Below, piece by piece: positions 40,922 to 49,629 of a stretch of DNA of 64,000 bases. The DNA lies in NCBI GenBank assembly GCA_963667195.1, contig OY762962.1:186001-250000 (forward strand), written 5' to 3'. The stretch comes from UBA7703 sp963667195. Its GTDB lineage: Bacteria; Bacillota; Clostridia; Christensenellales; CAG-138. The notes under the pieces were generated by a model that saw nothing but the letters and a program-made list of their open reading frames with translations, was not told where the DNA came from and made no database searches. Made by a program: the position numbers and the translations under genes. Each line of letters opens with the position of its first letter. Positions within the stretch are counted from its first letter, which is position 1.

Positions 40922-41773
40922 ATGGATATTAATAGGCTAAATGAGCAGCAATTGAAATCCATCTGCGGAATATTAGCTGATACCTCTCGAGGATTGGCCA
41001 AAAAAGAGCTCACTGAAATACTCAACCAATGTAAAATATCACTCGTTGATGACGGCAATAAAACTATCGGAAACGGTATCGCTTATCAAGTTGGTTTGAA
41101 CAAGAGGGATTGGTTGTGTAATTGCTTTGCTAACGAAGTTAACACAAATGGAAATGATGAGAAGATTTATAAGTTTATTGAAACCGCACTTGATCCGATA
41201 AGATATACAAAGGTAGAAGACCGCAAAAAATACAATTGGCTTTTTGAAGAATTGAATAAAGTAATTTTACTTGTAGGTATGCAAGTTCGAAATGATGGTA
41301 AATTAGTCGTTGCGCAAAGAGCATCTTCACTTAATGAAGTTGATTCAAGAGTAAATAGTTTAAAGAAGAAGCTTTACGATAGATCAATACATCATGAAGT
41401 AGCTAAATACTGTATTGAAGATTATCTGAGAAAAGATTACTTTGATGCTGTTTTCGAAGCATCAAAAGGGCTAGCTGAGCGGGTTAGACAATTATCAGGA
41501 CTTACTCTAGATGGTGGTGAACTTTTTCAAACCGCTTTCTCTATCAAAGATCCTTTTGTTGTTCTCAACACATTAGAAACTGAAAGTGAGAGAAGCGAGT
41601 TTAAAGGATTAAGAGAACTAATGGAAGCAATTTTCCATCTTGCAAGGAATCCAGCAGCTCATACGCCAAAGGTTAACTGGCGAGTTGACGAAACAAAAGC
41701 CCTCGATATATTGACACTAATTTCATTTGCGCACAAGTATCTTGATGAGTGTATTCGAATGCCAAACAAGTGA
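40922..41773 (+). CDS. TIGR02391/Ymh family protein with HEPN-like motif
   Basis: A 283-aa protein. The layout fits the TIGR02391 (Ymh) family: LKSICGILADTSRGLAKKELTEILNQC at the N-terminus, FIETALDPIRY near 85, a middle helical part with LFEELNKVILLVGMQV, then HHEVAKYC and YFDAVFEASKGLAERVRQLSGLTLDGGELFQTAF. The end has ARNPAAHTPKVNW, in which R242 and H247 give the R-x4-H motif of HEPN ribonucleases. Family members cluster with defence and mobile genes, and an RNase or abortive-infection role is an inference. Base and codon use are far more AT-rich than the flanking buk and ptb genes. AAGGAGGT precedes the ATG. Confidence 0.82.
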   Translation: MDINRLNEQQLKSICGILADTSRGLAKKELTEILNQCKISLVDDGNKTIGNGIAYQVGLNKRDWLCNCFANEVNTNGNDEKIYKFIETALDPIRYTKVEDRKKYNWLFEELNKVILLVGMQVRNDGKLVVAQRASSLNEVDSRVNSLKKKLYDRSIHHEVAKYCIEDYLRKDYFDAVFEASKGLAERVRQLSGLTLDGGELFQTAFSIKDPFVVLNTLETESERSEFKGLRELMEAIFHLARNPAAHTPKVNWRVDETKALDILTLISFAHKYLDECIRMPNK

Positions 41774-41801
41774 AATCTTAGTGTTTTCTAAAGGATGATA
41801 A

Positions 41802-42470
41802 ATGGTTAAAAAAACAAAAAACCTAATTTCAAAGCTCAAGTTGGTATTTTCAACACCTTCAATTTGGGTTACTATTGTAATTCTTCTATTAGCAGTAGTT
41901 TCGATTCTTCTTTCAAAATCGCTATCTGATAAGGGATATGCTTTCAAGTCCTCGGTGTTCTCAAACATCTTTGCGGGTCTTGTCACCGGCCTTGCAGTAT
42001 CCGTTCTATCAGGAACGAAAGCAGTGTTCACAACATATCTGCAAGAGATGAGCAAATGGCTTCAACAGACCAGCGAAATGATCCTCTCATTTGAATCGAT
42101 TAAGCACGAAATAGTATCTTCTTCTAGTTTAACTGAACTCGAAATGTCTGATATGGCATATGATGCCATTTCAATAGCAAACGAAGTTCATTTGCATATC
42201 TCGCATAGAACATTTGGAAAAACAAACTTGTTTGACGCAAAGAAGTACTTTTTTAAGCATATTGACTATGACATAGAAGAGGAATCCGATTACTTCAATG
42301 CTTTACCTGACTTTTTTAATGACTATGAAGGAAGCAATGATCCCCGTAGGGCAATAAAGGAAAAGCTTAGAGAGCTATCTCGCAAACTAATCACTATAAA
42401 TAAAAAAATTGTTCGTGAGGTTGAGCTGCTAGAAGTAAGGATTGCGAATATGCAAAAGTCCATCATTTAG
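41802..42470 (+). CDS. Unrecognised two-helix membrane protein paired with Ymh
   Basis: A 222-aa protein that I do not recognise. Two membrane helices (about 20-38 and 50-72) form a hairpin near the N-terminus. The remaining 150 residues are predicted cytoplasmic and mostly helical; the last 40 (KEKLRELSRKLITINKKIVREVELLEVRI) look like a coiled coil. The AT-rich composition matches that of the Ymh gene 28 bases upstream, and AAGGA precedes the ATG, so the two form one imported unit. A small membrane partner beside a HEPN-type protein recalls effector/sensor pairs in anti-phage systems, but this is inference only. Confidence 0.75.
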   Translation: MVKKTKNLISKLKLVFSTPSIWVTIVILLLAVVSILLSKSLSDKGYAFKSSVFSNIFAGLVTGLAVSVLSGTKAVFTTYLQEMSKWLQQTSEMILSFESIKHEIVSSSSLTELEMSDMAYDAISIANEVHLHISHRTFGKTNLFDAKKYFFKHIDYDIEEESDYFNALPDFFNDYEGSNDPRRAIKEKLRELSRKLITINKKIVREVELLEVRIANMQKSII

Positions 42471-42548
42471 AGGCTAAAAGCAAAAGTTTTTAGCTGCATA
42501 CATAGGCAGTTATCATTTGCATAAAACATGATAAGGAGACACCAACGC

Positions 42549-43454
42549 ATGAAACACTCCCTGAATGAGTTTGTGGAAGCAGCGCAAGGCTTAAACCTTC
42601 GCGTGGCGGTCGCCAGCGCGCACGACACGGAGGTCATCGAAGCCCTGCTCGCAGCTAGGGAAAAAGGCATCTGCACCGCGCTTTTGTTTGGCAAAGCGGC
42701 AGAGATTCACAAAATCTTCGCCTCGCTCGGCGCGGACGAAACCGGCTTCACCATCGTCGAGCCGGAGGACGGCAGCGACGTTGCCTGCGCGCACGCGGCG
42801 GTACACGCCGTGGAAACAGGCGAAGCGGACTATCTCATGAAGGGCATTCTCAACACGACGGACTTTCTGCGCGCGGTGGTGCACTCCGAGCTCTTGCTTG
42901 GCGGTCTCCTTTCGCACGTGATGATATTTGAGTTTCCGACCTATCATAAACTTTTGTACATCAGCGACGGCGCCATGAACCCCGCGCCGGACTACGAGAA
43001 GAAGCGCGTGATCCTCGAAAACGCGGCGCGTCTCCTGCAGCTCATCGGATACAGCAGCATCAACGCGGCAATCCTCAGCGGAAGCGAGGTTGTCAGCGAG
43101 AAGATTCCCTCCACGGTGGACGCAAAGGCGCTCGCTTCTCTCGATTGGTCGCGCTACAACATGACGGTATTCGGCCCGGTCGCGCTCGATCTCGCCATCA
43201 GCCCGGAAGCCTGCAAGCACAAAAAGTACACAGCAGCGGGCGGCGGAGATGCCGACCTGATGATCATGCCGAACTACGAAACCGGCAACGCGCTTGGTAA
43301 ATCCCTCACCTATTTTGCGCATGCGCGCTCCGCGGGGCTCGTCCTCGGCGCGCGGTGTCCGATTGTGCTCGTGTCCCGCGCGGACCCTGCGGACGCGAAA
43401 CTCACCTCGCTCGCACTCGGCGCAATCGCGGCACATCAGGGAGGCAAAGCATGA
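42549..43454 (+). CDS. ptb: Phosphate butyryltransferase
   Basis: A 301-aa PTA/PTB family enzyme converting acyl-CoA and phosphate to acyl phosphate. Features: VASAHDTEVIEAL, GEADYLMKGILNTTDFLRAVV (substrate region), LLSHVMIFEFPTYHKLLYISDGAMNPAPDYEKK and FGPVALDLAISPEAC. The length is that of Ptb (about 300), shorter than phosphate acetyltransferases. The start at 42549 has AAGGAG upstream; the stop overlaps iorA (ATGA). The 78-base gap to the AT-rich genes contains a GCTAAAA...TTTTAGC hairpin (42473-42494) but no clear promoter. Confidence 0.93.
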   Translation: MKHSLNEFVEAAQGLNLRVAVASAHDTEVIEALLAAREKGICTALLFGKAAEIHKIFASLGADETGFTIVEPEDGSDVACAHAAVHAVETGEADYLMKGILNTTDFLRAVVHSELLLGGLLSHVMIFEFPTYHKLLYISDGAMNPAPDYEKKRVILENAARLLQLIGYSSINAAILSGSEVVSEKIPSTVDAKALASLDWSRYNMTVFGPVALDLAISPEACKHKKYTAAGGGDADLMIMPNYETGNALGKSLTYFAHARSAGLVLGARCPIVLVSRADPADAKLTSLALGAIAAHQGGKA

Positions 43455-45220
43455 GCAACAAACATCTTCTCACCGGAAACGAAGCCATCGCACGCGGAGC
43501 TTATGAGGCGGGCGTGACCGTCTGCTCCGCCTATCCTGGCACACCGAGCACCGAGATTTTCGAGAATCTCGCGCAATACAAAGATTCTCTTTACGCCGAG
43601 TGGGCGCCGAACGAAAAGGTAGCCACCGAGGTTGCCTACGGCGCGTGCATCGCAAACGCGCGCTCGCTGACCGCGATGAAGCACGTCGGCCTCAACGTTG
43701 CTGCTGACCTCGTGTTCACGGCGGCATACAACGGCGTCGGCGCGGGCTTCGTCATCGTCACGGCGGACGATCCCGACATGCACTCCTCGCAAAACGAGCA
43801 GGACAACCGCCGCTATGCGCAGTTTGCGAAGATTCCGCTCATCGAGCCCGCCGATTCGCAGGAATGCAAGGACTTCATGAAGGAAGCCTATGATATCTCC
43901 GAGCGGTTTGATATTCCTGTGCTGTTTCGTACCACCACGCGCGTGAGCCACAGCAAGAGCCTCGTCAGCTTTGGCGAGCGGCAGGAGATTACGCCCGTGC
44001 GTTATGTGCGCAATATTCCGAAGAATGTCTGCACGCCCGGCAATGCGCGGATTCACCGCCCTGAGTTGGAGGAGAAGCTGAAGAAGCTGGAGGCATACGC
44101 CAACACAAGCCCGCTCAACAGCATGGAACTGCGCGGCGGTATGATCGGCGTCATCTCCGCCTCGATTGCGTACCAATACGCAAAAGAGGTCTTCCCGCAG
44201 GACACCTCGTTCCTCAAACTGGGCTTTACCTGGCCGCTTCCGCTTGACCTCATCCGCGCCTTTGCTTCCAACGTGGAGACGCTCTACGTCGTGGAGGAGC
44301 TGGAGCCGTTCATGGAGGAGCAGCTCAAGGCCGCAGGCATCGCTTGCATCGGCAAGCAGGTCATCCCGCCGATGTACGAGCTCAATCCGGAGATCGTCCG
44401 TAGAGGCGTGTTCCACACGGAACCGGAGGTAGCAAAGCTTGAAATCGACATGGTGCCGCGTCCGCCGGCCCTCTGCCCCGGCTGTCCGCACCGCGGATTT
44501 TTCCACGTGATGAGCAAGCGCAAGGATTTCGTCATCACGGGCGACATCGGCTGCTATACGCTTGGGTATGCGGCTCCGCTCTCCGCGATGGACACCTGCG
44601 CCTGCATGGGCGGCGGCTTCTCGCTCGGCATGGGCATGGCAAAGGCGTTTGCGCAGCAGGGCGTCACCGATAAGAAGATCTTCGGCGTGGTCGGTGACTC
44701 CACCTTCTTCCACAGCGGGCTCACCGGCGCGGTCGAAATTCTCTATAATAAGGGCAACATGATCCCGTGCATTCTGGATAACTCCATCACGGGCATGACC
44801 GGCCATCAGGATAATCCCGGCACGGGCTTCACGCTGGAAGGCGAAATTGCGAACAAGATTGCAATTGAGGACGTTCTCAAGAGCTTTGGCTACGGCAACG
44901 TGATCATCGTTGACCCGCAGGACTTAAAAGCGATGCAGAAGGCCGTGGACGACGCTCTCGCGAGCACCGTTCCCGCGGCGATCATCGCACGCAGGCCGTG
45001 CCTACTCATCAAGCGCATCAAACACGACGTCGGCAAATGCACGGTGGATCGCGACAAGTGCCGCAGCTGCAAGATGTGCCTAAAGGTCGCCTGCCCAGCC
45101 ATCCACATGCGGGACGGCAAAGCGGAGGTCGACCAGACGCTCTGCACGGGTTGCAAGGTCTGCGCGCAGGCGTGTCCGTTTGAGGCGATTTCCCGCACGG
45201 ACGAGCGGAAAGGAGAATGA
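43451..45220 (+). CDS. iorA: Indolepyruvate ferredoxin oxidoreductase, alpha subunit
   Basis: A 589-aa thiamine-diphosphate enzyme subunit oxidising aryl pyruvates to aryl-acetyl-CoA with ferredoxin. The N-terminal pyrimidine-binding domain starts LLTGNEAIARGAYEAGVTVCSAYPGTPSTE. The TPP/metal motif is in GVVGDSTFFHSGLTGAV...DNSITGMTGHQDNPGTG. Two C-terminal [4Fe-4S] motifs, CRSCKMCLKVACP and CTGCKVCAQACP, close the protein. The order and size match archaeal and clostridial IorA. It is coupled to ptb upstream and iorB downstream by overlaps or very short gaps. Confidence 0.96.
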   Translation: MSNKHLLTGNEAIARGAYEAGVTVCSAYPGTPSTEIFENLAQYKDSLYAEWAPNEKVATEVAYGACIANARSLTAMKHVGLNVAADLVFTAAYNGVGAGFVIVTADDPDMHSSQNEQDNRRYAQFAKIPLIEPADSQECKDFMKEAYDISERFDIPVLFRTTTRVSHSKSLVSFGERQEITPVRYVRNIPKNVCTPGNARIHRPELEEKLKKLEAYANTSPLNSMELRGGMIGVISASIAYQYAKEVFPQDTSFLKLGFTWPLPLDLIRAFASNVETLYVVEELEPFMEEQLKAAGIACIGKQVIPPMYELNPEIVRRGVFHTEPEVAKLEIDMVPRPPALCPGCPHRGFFHVMSKRKDFVITGDIGCYTLGYAAPLSAMDTCACMGGGFSLGMGMAKAFAQQGVTDKKIFGVVGDSTFFHSGLTGAVEILYNKGNMIPCILDNSITGMTGHQDNPGTGFTLEGEIANKIAIEDVLKSFGYGNVIIVDPQDLKAMQKAVDDALASTVPAAIIARRPCLLIKRIKHDVGKCTVDRDKCRSCKMCLKVACPAIHMRDGKAEVDQTLCTGCKVCAQACPFEAISRTDERKGE

Positions 45221-45225
45221 CGACG

Positions 45226-45810
45226 ATGGCAAACTCTACCGGAAAAAGCATTCTGATCTGCGGCGTCGGCGGGCAAGGCACGCTGCTCATGAGCAAAACT
45301 CTCACGACGGGCCTCGTGCAAGCGGGCTACGACGTGAAGATGAGCGAAGTACACGGCATGGCGCAGCGCGGCGGCTCCGTCTCCACGCAAGTGCGCTACG
45401 GCGAAAAGGTTTATTCCCCGATCATCGGTCGCGGAGAGGCGGATGTGCTCGTCGCATTTGAAAAGCTCGAAGGTGCGCGCTATTCCAACCTCCTCAAGAT
45501 CGGCGGCACCGCGTTGATCAACGACTATGAGGTCATGCCGCTGCCCGTTTCCAGCGGTGCCGTGGCATACCCTGAAAACATCTACGACGAGATGAAGCGG
45601 GTGTTCGACCTGCGGGTCATCCCAGCAAGCGACATCGCGAAATCGCTCGGCAACATCCGCTGCACGAATATCGTGCTGCTGGGCGCACTTGTTCGCGCGT
45701 TTTCGCTGGAATCCATCGACTGGAACGCGGCGCTGACGGAGTCCGTTCCGCCGAAAGTGCTTGCCCTTAACCTTGCCGCCTTCGAAGCGGGCTACAATTA
45801 TCAGAAATAG
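45226..45810 (+). CDS. iorB: Indolepyruvate ferredoxin oxidoreductase, beta subunit
   Basis: A 194-aa gamma-type subunit of 2-oxoacid:acceptor oxidoreductases. ILICGVGGQGTLLMSKTL and MSEVHGMAQRGGSVSTQVRYG are the family landmarks and contact CoA and the alpha subunit. AGGAG lies 10 bases before the ATG at 45226; an earlier ATG at 45217 overlaps the iorA stop but sits only one base from that ribosome site. With IorA it completes the enzyme that feeds Ptb and Buk. Confidence 0.95.
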   Translation: MANSTGKSILICGVGGQGTLLMSKTLTTGLVQAGYDVKMSEVHGMAQRGGSVSTQVRYGEKVYSPIIGRGEADVLVAFEKLEGARYSNLLKIGGTALINDYEVMPLPVSSGAVAYPENIYDEMKRVFDLRVIPASDIAKSLGNIRCTNIVLLGALVRAFSLESIDWNAALTESVPPKVLALNLAAFEAGYNYQK

Positions 45811-45842
45811 TGTTTGTTTGAGAGCCTATATCAAAGTAGCTC

Positions 45843-45870
45843 TTTCCATCGCCGCAGAGTGTGATACAAT
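45843..45870 (+). promoter_or_regulatory. Possible internal promoter before the aminotransferase
   Basis: TTTCCA (45843-45848), 16 bases, TACAAT (45865-45870), in the 113-base gap after iorB. It would allow separate expression of the aminotransferase. Confidence 0.5.
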
Positions 45871-45923
45871 AGCAAACAATATATTCTGAACTGACCGCTA
45901 ATATCAGAGAGGAAACAGGCGCA

Positions 45924-47120
45924 ATGGTATCCAAAGACATGCTCAATCTGGGGCGCGTGCGCTCCGCCATCCGCGAACTCTTCGAGTTCGGGCGCAAGCG
46001 TGCGGCGATCGTAGGCGATGCGAACATCTACGATTTCTCCCTCGGCAACCCGTCCGTTCCGCCGCCCGAGCAGCTGACGAGCGAGATGGTGCGGCTGCTA
46101 AACACGTCCGATCCCTCCGCGCTGCACGGTTACACCAGCGCGCCGGGCGCAAACGAAACGCGGGATGCGATTGCGGATAACCTCAACCGCCGCTACGGCA
46201 CGAACTTCACGCGCCGAAACCTCTACATCACCTGCGGAGCAGCGGCCGCGCTCACCTCGATTTTGCGCGCGCTGACGGTCGATCGGGACACCGAGTTTGT
46301 CGCCATCGCACCGTATTTTCCGGAGTATGGCTGCTTTGCTACGACCGCAGGCGGAATGCTCGTTGTCGTCGAACCGGACATGGAGCATTTTCAGATTGAT
46401 TTTAGCGCGTTGGCCGCGAAGATCAACGCGCATACGCAGGGCGTGATCATCAACTCACCCAACAACCCCTCCGGCGTGATCTATTCCGCGGAGACAATCC
46501 AACAACTTGCAACTCTACTCACGAAAAAGAGCGCAGAGGTTGGGCACCCGATCTACCTGATCTCGGATGAGCCTTACCGCGAGCTGAACTATACGGATAC
46601 GCCCGTGCCGTTTGTGACGGATTATTACGACGCGAGCATCATTTCGTATTCCTATTCCAAGAGCCTTTCCCTGCCGGGTGACCGCATCGGCTATGTGCTG
46701 ATCGGAAGCGACATGCCGGACTTTGACGATGTCTACGACGCCATCGCGGGTAGTGCTCGCGTTCAGGGCTATGTCTGCGCGCCGTCGCTGCTGCAAAAGG
46801 CAATCGCGCGCGCGGCGGAGCTCAATCTCATGCCGGATTTGAGCAGCTACCGGAAGAACAGAGACGCGCTCTACGACGGGCTGACCTCCTTCGGCTACCG
46901 TTGCATGCCGCCGGACGGCGCGTTCTACCTCTTCCTAGAGGCCCCCGGCGGAGACGGAGACGCCTTTGCGGAGGCCGCGAAGGACGAAGACATCCTGATC
47001 GTCTCCGGCCGCAGCTTCGGCTGCCCCGGCTATGTGCGCATCGCCTATTGCGTGGCATACGATACCATCATCCGCGCCCTGCCGGGCTTCGGGCGGCTGT
47101 ATCAACGGTTCTGCAAGTAA
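45924..47120 (+). CDS. Class I/II PLP-dependent aminotransferase
   Basis: A 398-aa fold-type I enzyme. Family motifs: FSLGNPSVPPPEQL, GYTSAPGANETRDAIA, YITCGAAAALTSILRAL, NSPNNPSGV, LISDEPYRE and SYSKSLSLPGDRIGY (the Lys of SKS binds PLP), ending with RIAYCV. It resembles aspartate/aromatic aminotransferases that also act in amino acid fermentation. Because it directly follows buk-ptb-iorAB, the likely reaction is transamination of aromatic (or branched) amino acids to the 2-oxoacids used by IorAB. GAGGAAAC precedes the ATG. Confidence 0.92.
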   Translation: MVSKDMLNLGRVRSAIRELFEFGRKRAAIVGDANIYDFSLGNPSVPPPEQLTSEMVRLLNTSDPSALHGYTSAPGANETRDAIADNLNRRYGTNFTRRNLYITCGAAAALTSILRALTVDRDTEFVAIAPYFPEYGCFATTAGGMLVVVEPDMEHFQIDFSALAAKINAHTQGVIINSPNNPSGVIYSAETIQQLATLLTKKSAEVGHPIYLISDEPYRELNYTDTPVPFVTDYYDASIISYSYSKSLSLPGDRIGYVLIGSDMPDFDDVYDAIAGSARVQGYVCAPSLLQKAIARAAELNLMPDLSSYRKNRDALYDGLTSFGYRCMPPDGAFYLFLEAPGGDGDAFAEAAKDEDILIVSGRSFGCPGYVRIAYCVAYDTIIRALPGFGRLYQRFCK

Positions 47121-47140
47121 GTACAATAAAATCATCAAAC

Positions 47141-47176
47141 AAAAAATGCGCCGCGGATCACTCCGCGACGCTTGTT
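47141..47176. terminator. Bidirectional terminator between aminotransferase and tup operon
   Basis: GCGCCGCGGA and TCCGCGACGC arms (one mismatch) with a four-base loop. Six A residues lie to the left (T-run for the minus strand) and a T-rich stretch to the right. Confidence 0.82.
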
Positions 47177-47188
47177 TGTTCCCTCATG

Positions 47189-47866
47189 CTATAGCTTCCA
47201 GTTTTTCAGAAATGCTTGTGTGCTCTCCGCCTGCGGAGATTGCAGCACCTGCCGCGTCTCGCCGAGCTCGCCGATGTTGCCGCCATCCAGCACAAGAACG
47301 CGCGTGGAAAGCCGCATCGCCTGCGACGGCATGTGCGTGGAGAAGATCACTGTGCAACGCGTTTGCTCCGCATAGTCGCGTATCGCGCACTCGATCTGAT
47401 CGATCGCCTGAATGTCCGCGCTCGCGGTCGGTTCGTCCAGCAACAGGAGCTTTCGCGGCTGAGCAAGCACGCGCGCAATCGCCATACGCTGTGTCTCGCC
47501 GCCGGAGAGGCGGTTTGCGCGCGCTTTCGCCAAATGCAGCAGTCCCACGCGCTCCAGCGCCTCGCTCGCGCGCTTCGTCTTCTCCCGCTCGTCTTCCAGG
47601 GCCAGTTCCACATTTTTCAGCACGCTCAGATCAAACGCATACGGCTGCTGCGGCAGGTAGCCGACCTCGCCGCGGCGAACAGCATCCATGCGAATGGTGC
47701 CCGCGTCCGGCTCGATCACGCCGGAGAGCAGCCGCAAGAGTGTACTCTTTCCGCTGCCGTTCGGGCCGATGATCGCAAGCAGCTCACCTTCCGAAACGGT
47801 CAACGACGGAAGATGGAGCGCAACACGCGCGCCGTATCGTTTTTGAAGATTGGTTAGTTCGATCAT
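47189..47866 (-). CDS. tupC: Tungstate ABC transporter ATP-binding protein
   Basis: A 225-aa ATPase. Walker A is GPNGSGKST, signature LSGGETQRMAIARV, Walker B LLLLDEPTASAD and H-loop FSTHM. It resembles TupC/ModC-type ATPases but lacks the C-terminal molybdate-binding (TOBE/MOP) domain, as in TupC. The start at 47866 overlaps the permease stop by four bases. Last gene of the operon. Confidence 0.88.
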   Translation of the reverse strand: MIELTNLQKRYGARVALHLPSLTVSEGELLAIIGPNGSGKSTLLRLLSGVIEPDAGTIRMDAVRRGEVGYLPQQPYAFDLSVLKNVELALEDEREKTKRASEALERVGLLHLAKARANRLSGGETQRMAIARVLAQPRKLLLLDEPTASADIQAIDQIECAIRDYAEQTRCTVIFSTHMPSQAMRLSTRVLVLDGGNIGELGETRQVLQSPQAESTQAFLKNWKL

Positions 47867-48549
47867 ACGCCGACGCTCCTTTGCAGCAGATGCGCCAGCA
47901 CGTTGACGATCAGCGAGATGATCAGCAGCAGCAACCCCAGCGCGAGCGCGTAGGAAAAGTTGCCCATATTGGTATACATCATGATCGCGGTGGTCATCAC
48001 GTTTGTCTTGTACGCAATCGCTCCGCCGACCATCGAAACCGCGCCTACCTCCGCCATCGCGCGGCCAAAGCCGAGCAGATAGGAGGAAAACAGCGCGTAT
48101 TTGCTCTCGTTGAGCGTCAGGAGAAACGTCTTTCCGCGAGAGAGCCCCAGTCCGCTCGCGCTCTCTCGAATACTGGCGACGAGCGGAGAGAGCGTGGTCT
48201 CCATGCTGCCCGCGATGATGGGCGTAATCAGCAGCACCTGCGCCACCACCATGCCCGCCACGGTAAAGAGCAGCTTGAGCGCGCGCAGAGGCCCGACGCC
48301 GGAGAAGAGTATATAGCAGAACAGTCCGCACACCACCGGCGGAAGACCCATAAACGTGCGGTTGAGGATGATCAGCCCCCGCCTGCCGGGAAAGCGGCCG
48401 GACGCAAGCAACACGCCATACGGCGCCCCGAGGAGGAGCGCCGTACAGGAGCTGAAGAATGTCATCGTCAGCGTGACTTTGATAATGCTTGTCAGGAGCG
48501 CGTCGCCCGAAAACAACAGCTCGAGCGCGCGCGTAAACGCGCTTCCCAT
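47863..48549 (-). CDS. tupB: Tungstate ABC transporter permease
   Basis: A 228-aa permease with five to six helices. The EAA-type loop is in the segment around IRESASGLGLSRGKTFLLTL. GAPYGVLLASGRFPGRRGLIILNRTFMGLPPVVCGLF is highly characteristic of TupB. It forms the membrane channel with TupC and receives oxyanion from TupA. Overlaps tupC. Confidence 0.9.
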   Translation of the reverse strand: MGSAFTRALELLFSGDALLTSIIKVTLTMTFFSSCTALLLGAPYGVLLASGRFPGRRGLIILNRTFMGLPPVVCGLFCYILFSGVGPLRALKLLFTVAGMVVAQVLLITPIIAGSMETTLSPLVASIRESASGLGLSRGKTFLLTLNESKYALFSSYLLGFGRAMAEVGAVSMVGGAIAYKTNVMTTAIMMYTNMGNFSYALALGLLLLIISLIVNVLAHLLQRSVGV

Positions 48550-48555
48550 CGCGCC

Positions 48556-49608
48556 TTAGCCGACCGCGCCGCCGCTCGCCTCGAACGCGAGGAACGTCGC
48601 CTTATCCGAAAGCACGTAGCCGTCCATCTCGTTCGCCATGGTCAGGCAGACGCCCATGCCCGCGTTGCTGGAGAAATACCAGTCGGTATACGCGGCAACA
48701 CTCGCGGGATCGGTCGTGATGCCGAGGGATTCCGGCCAGAGCGAGACTTCCTTGGTGTGCGTTCCGCTCTGATCTCCACGGGAGACGAACGGGAACTTGC
48801 CTTCCGCGATGCGCGCGAATGCTTCCTTGACGCTGCCCGCCTCGGCGCACTTGGCCGGGTCCGCAATGGGGCCAACCAGCACAAAGTAGTTATACATGAA
48901 CGTCAGGCGCTCGGTGTCGTAGCCATCGACCTTCATTGCGTACCCATCCGCGATGAACTTCTCCTCCTGCGTCTTGCTGTGCACGAGGATCACGTCCGCG
49001 TTGCCCATGGTTGCGGCTGCAATCGCCTTGCCGGTTCCCGCGGCGGAAACATCGACTTCGTAGCCGTATTTGCTTTCAAACGCGGGTAGCAGGTAGTCGA
49101 GAAGTCCGCTGTCGTTGACCGAAGTGGTCGTGGAAAGTCGAATGATCTTTGTGGCATCCGTCGCCTGATGGATATCGCCCGAGAACACAGGCTTGCCTTC
49201 CTTCAGGGTAAAGAGCGCTTCTCCGTACTCCGCAACGCCGTAGTTCGCAATGAGCTTTGCCGCATCGTCGCTCATGAGCCAGTCGATGAGCGCCTGCGCG
49301 CCTGCGGTGTTGATCGCGACGTTGCTCACCGCTTTGCCGTCCGCGTCCTTGAAGGGCGCCGCGCTGTTGACCGCGATCACGGAGTAGTTGTTGATCATGT
49401 CGTCGTCCTGCTCGAGCAGGATCTTGATGCCGAGGCCTTCGTTGGTAGCCGGTGCCGCTGTCGGCTCCGTGGTTTGCTGCGGTTCCGCTTGAATAGCGAC
49501 CGGCGACGCGTCCTGGGGAGTGACGACAGCCGCTTGCTGCTTTGCGCAGCCAAAGGCCGCAACTGCGAGTATAATCGACAAAACGACGAGGCAAATGCGT
49601 TTGGTCAT
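48556..49608 (-). CDS. tupA: Tungstate-binding lipoprotein
   Basis: A 350-aa solute-binding lipoprotein. A signal peptide with lipobox AAFGC is followed by a Gln/Thr/Pro/Ala-rich linker. The mature domain contains RLSTTTSVNDSGLLDYLLPAFESKYGY, the oxyanion loop typical of TupA, and FVSRGDQSGTHTKEVSLW. An unusual feature is the order: the usual C-terminal region (VIAVNSAAPFKDADGKAVSNVAINTAGAQALIDWL, YGEALF) appears before the TTTSVNDSG loop, as if it were duplicated or permuted. The start at 49608 follows AGAGG. Tungstate is favoured over molybdate by the TTTS motif. Confidence 0.88.
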   Translation of the reverse strand: MTKRICLVVLSIILAVAAFGCAKQQAAVVTPQDASPVAIQAEPQQTTEPTAAPATNEGLGIKILLEQDDDMINNYSVIAVNSAAPFKDADGKAVSNVAINTAGAQALIDWLMSDDAAKLIANYGVAEYGEALFTLKEGKPVFSGDIHQATDATKIIRLSTTTSVNDSGLLDYLLPAFESKYGYEVDVSAAGTGKAIAAATMGNADVILVHSKTQEEKFIADGYAMKVDGYDTERLTFMYNYFVLVGPIADPAKCAEAGSVKEAFARIAEGKFPFVSRGDQSGTHTKEVSLWPESLGITTDPASVAAYTDWYFSSNAGMGVCLTMANEMDGYVLSDKATFLAFEASGGAVG

Positions 49609-49629
49609 GATGATTCCTCTCCTTTTTTG

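Noticed and set aside
40845..42548. Search for a transposon or integron carrying the two AT-rich genes.
   Set aside because: I found no transposase, no terminal inverted repeats and no clear target-site duplication at either edge, so I claim only an inserted island, not a named mobile element.
43436..44806. A 456-codon minus-strand frame opposite iorA.
   Set aside because: It is fully antisense to a certain gene, His/Arg/Ala-rich, and has no ribosome site or recognisable domain.
47881..49089. A 402-codon plus-strand frame opposite tupB and tupA.
   Set aside because: It is antisense to two well-supported transporter genes and consists mainly of Arg, His, Gln and Ala.
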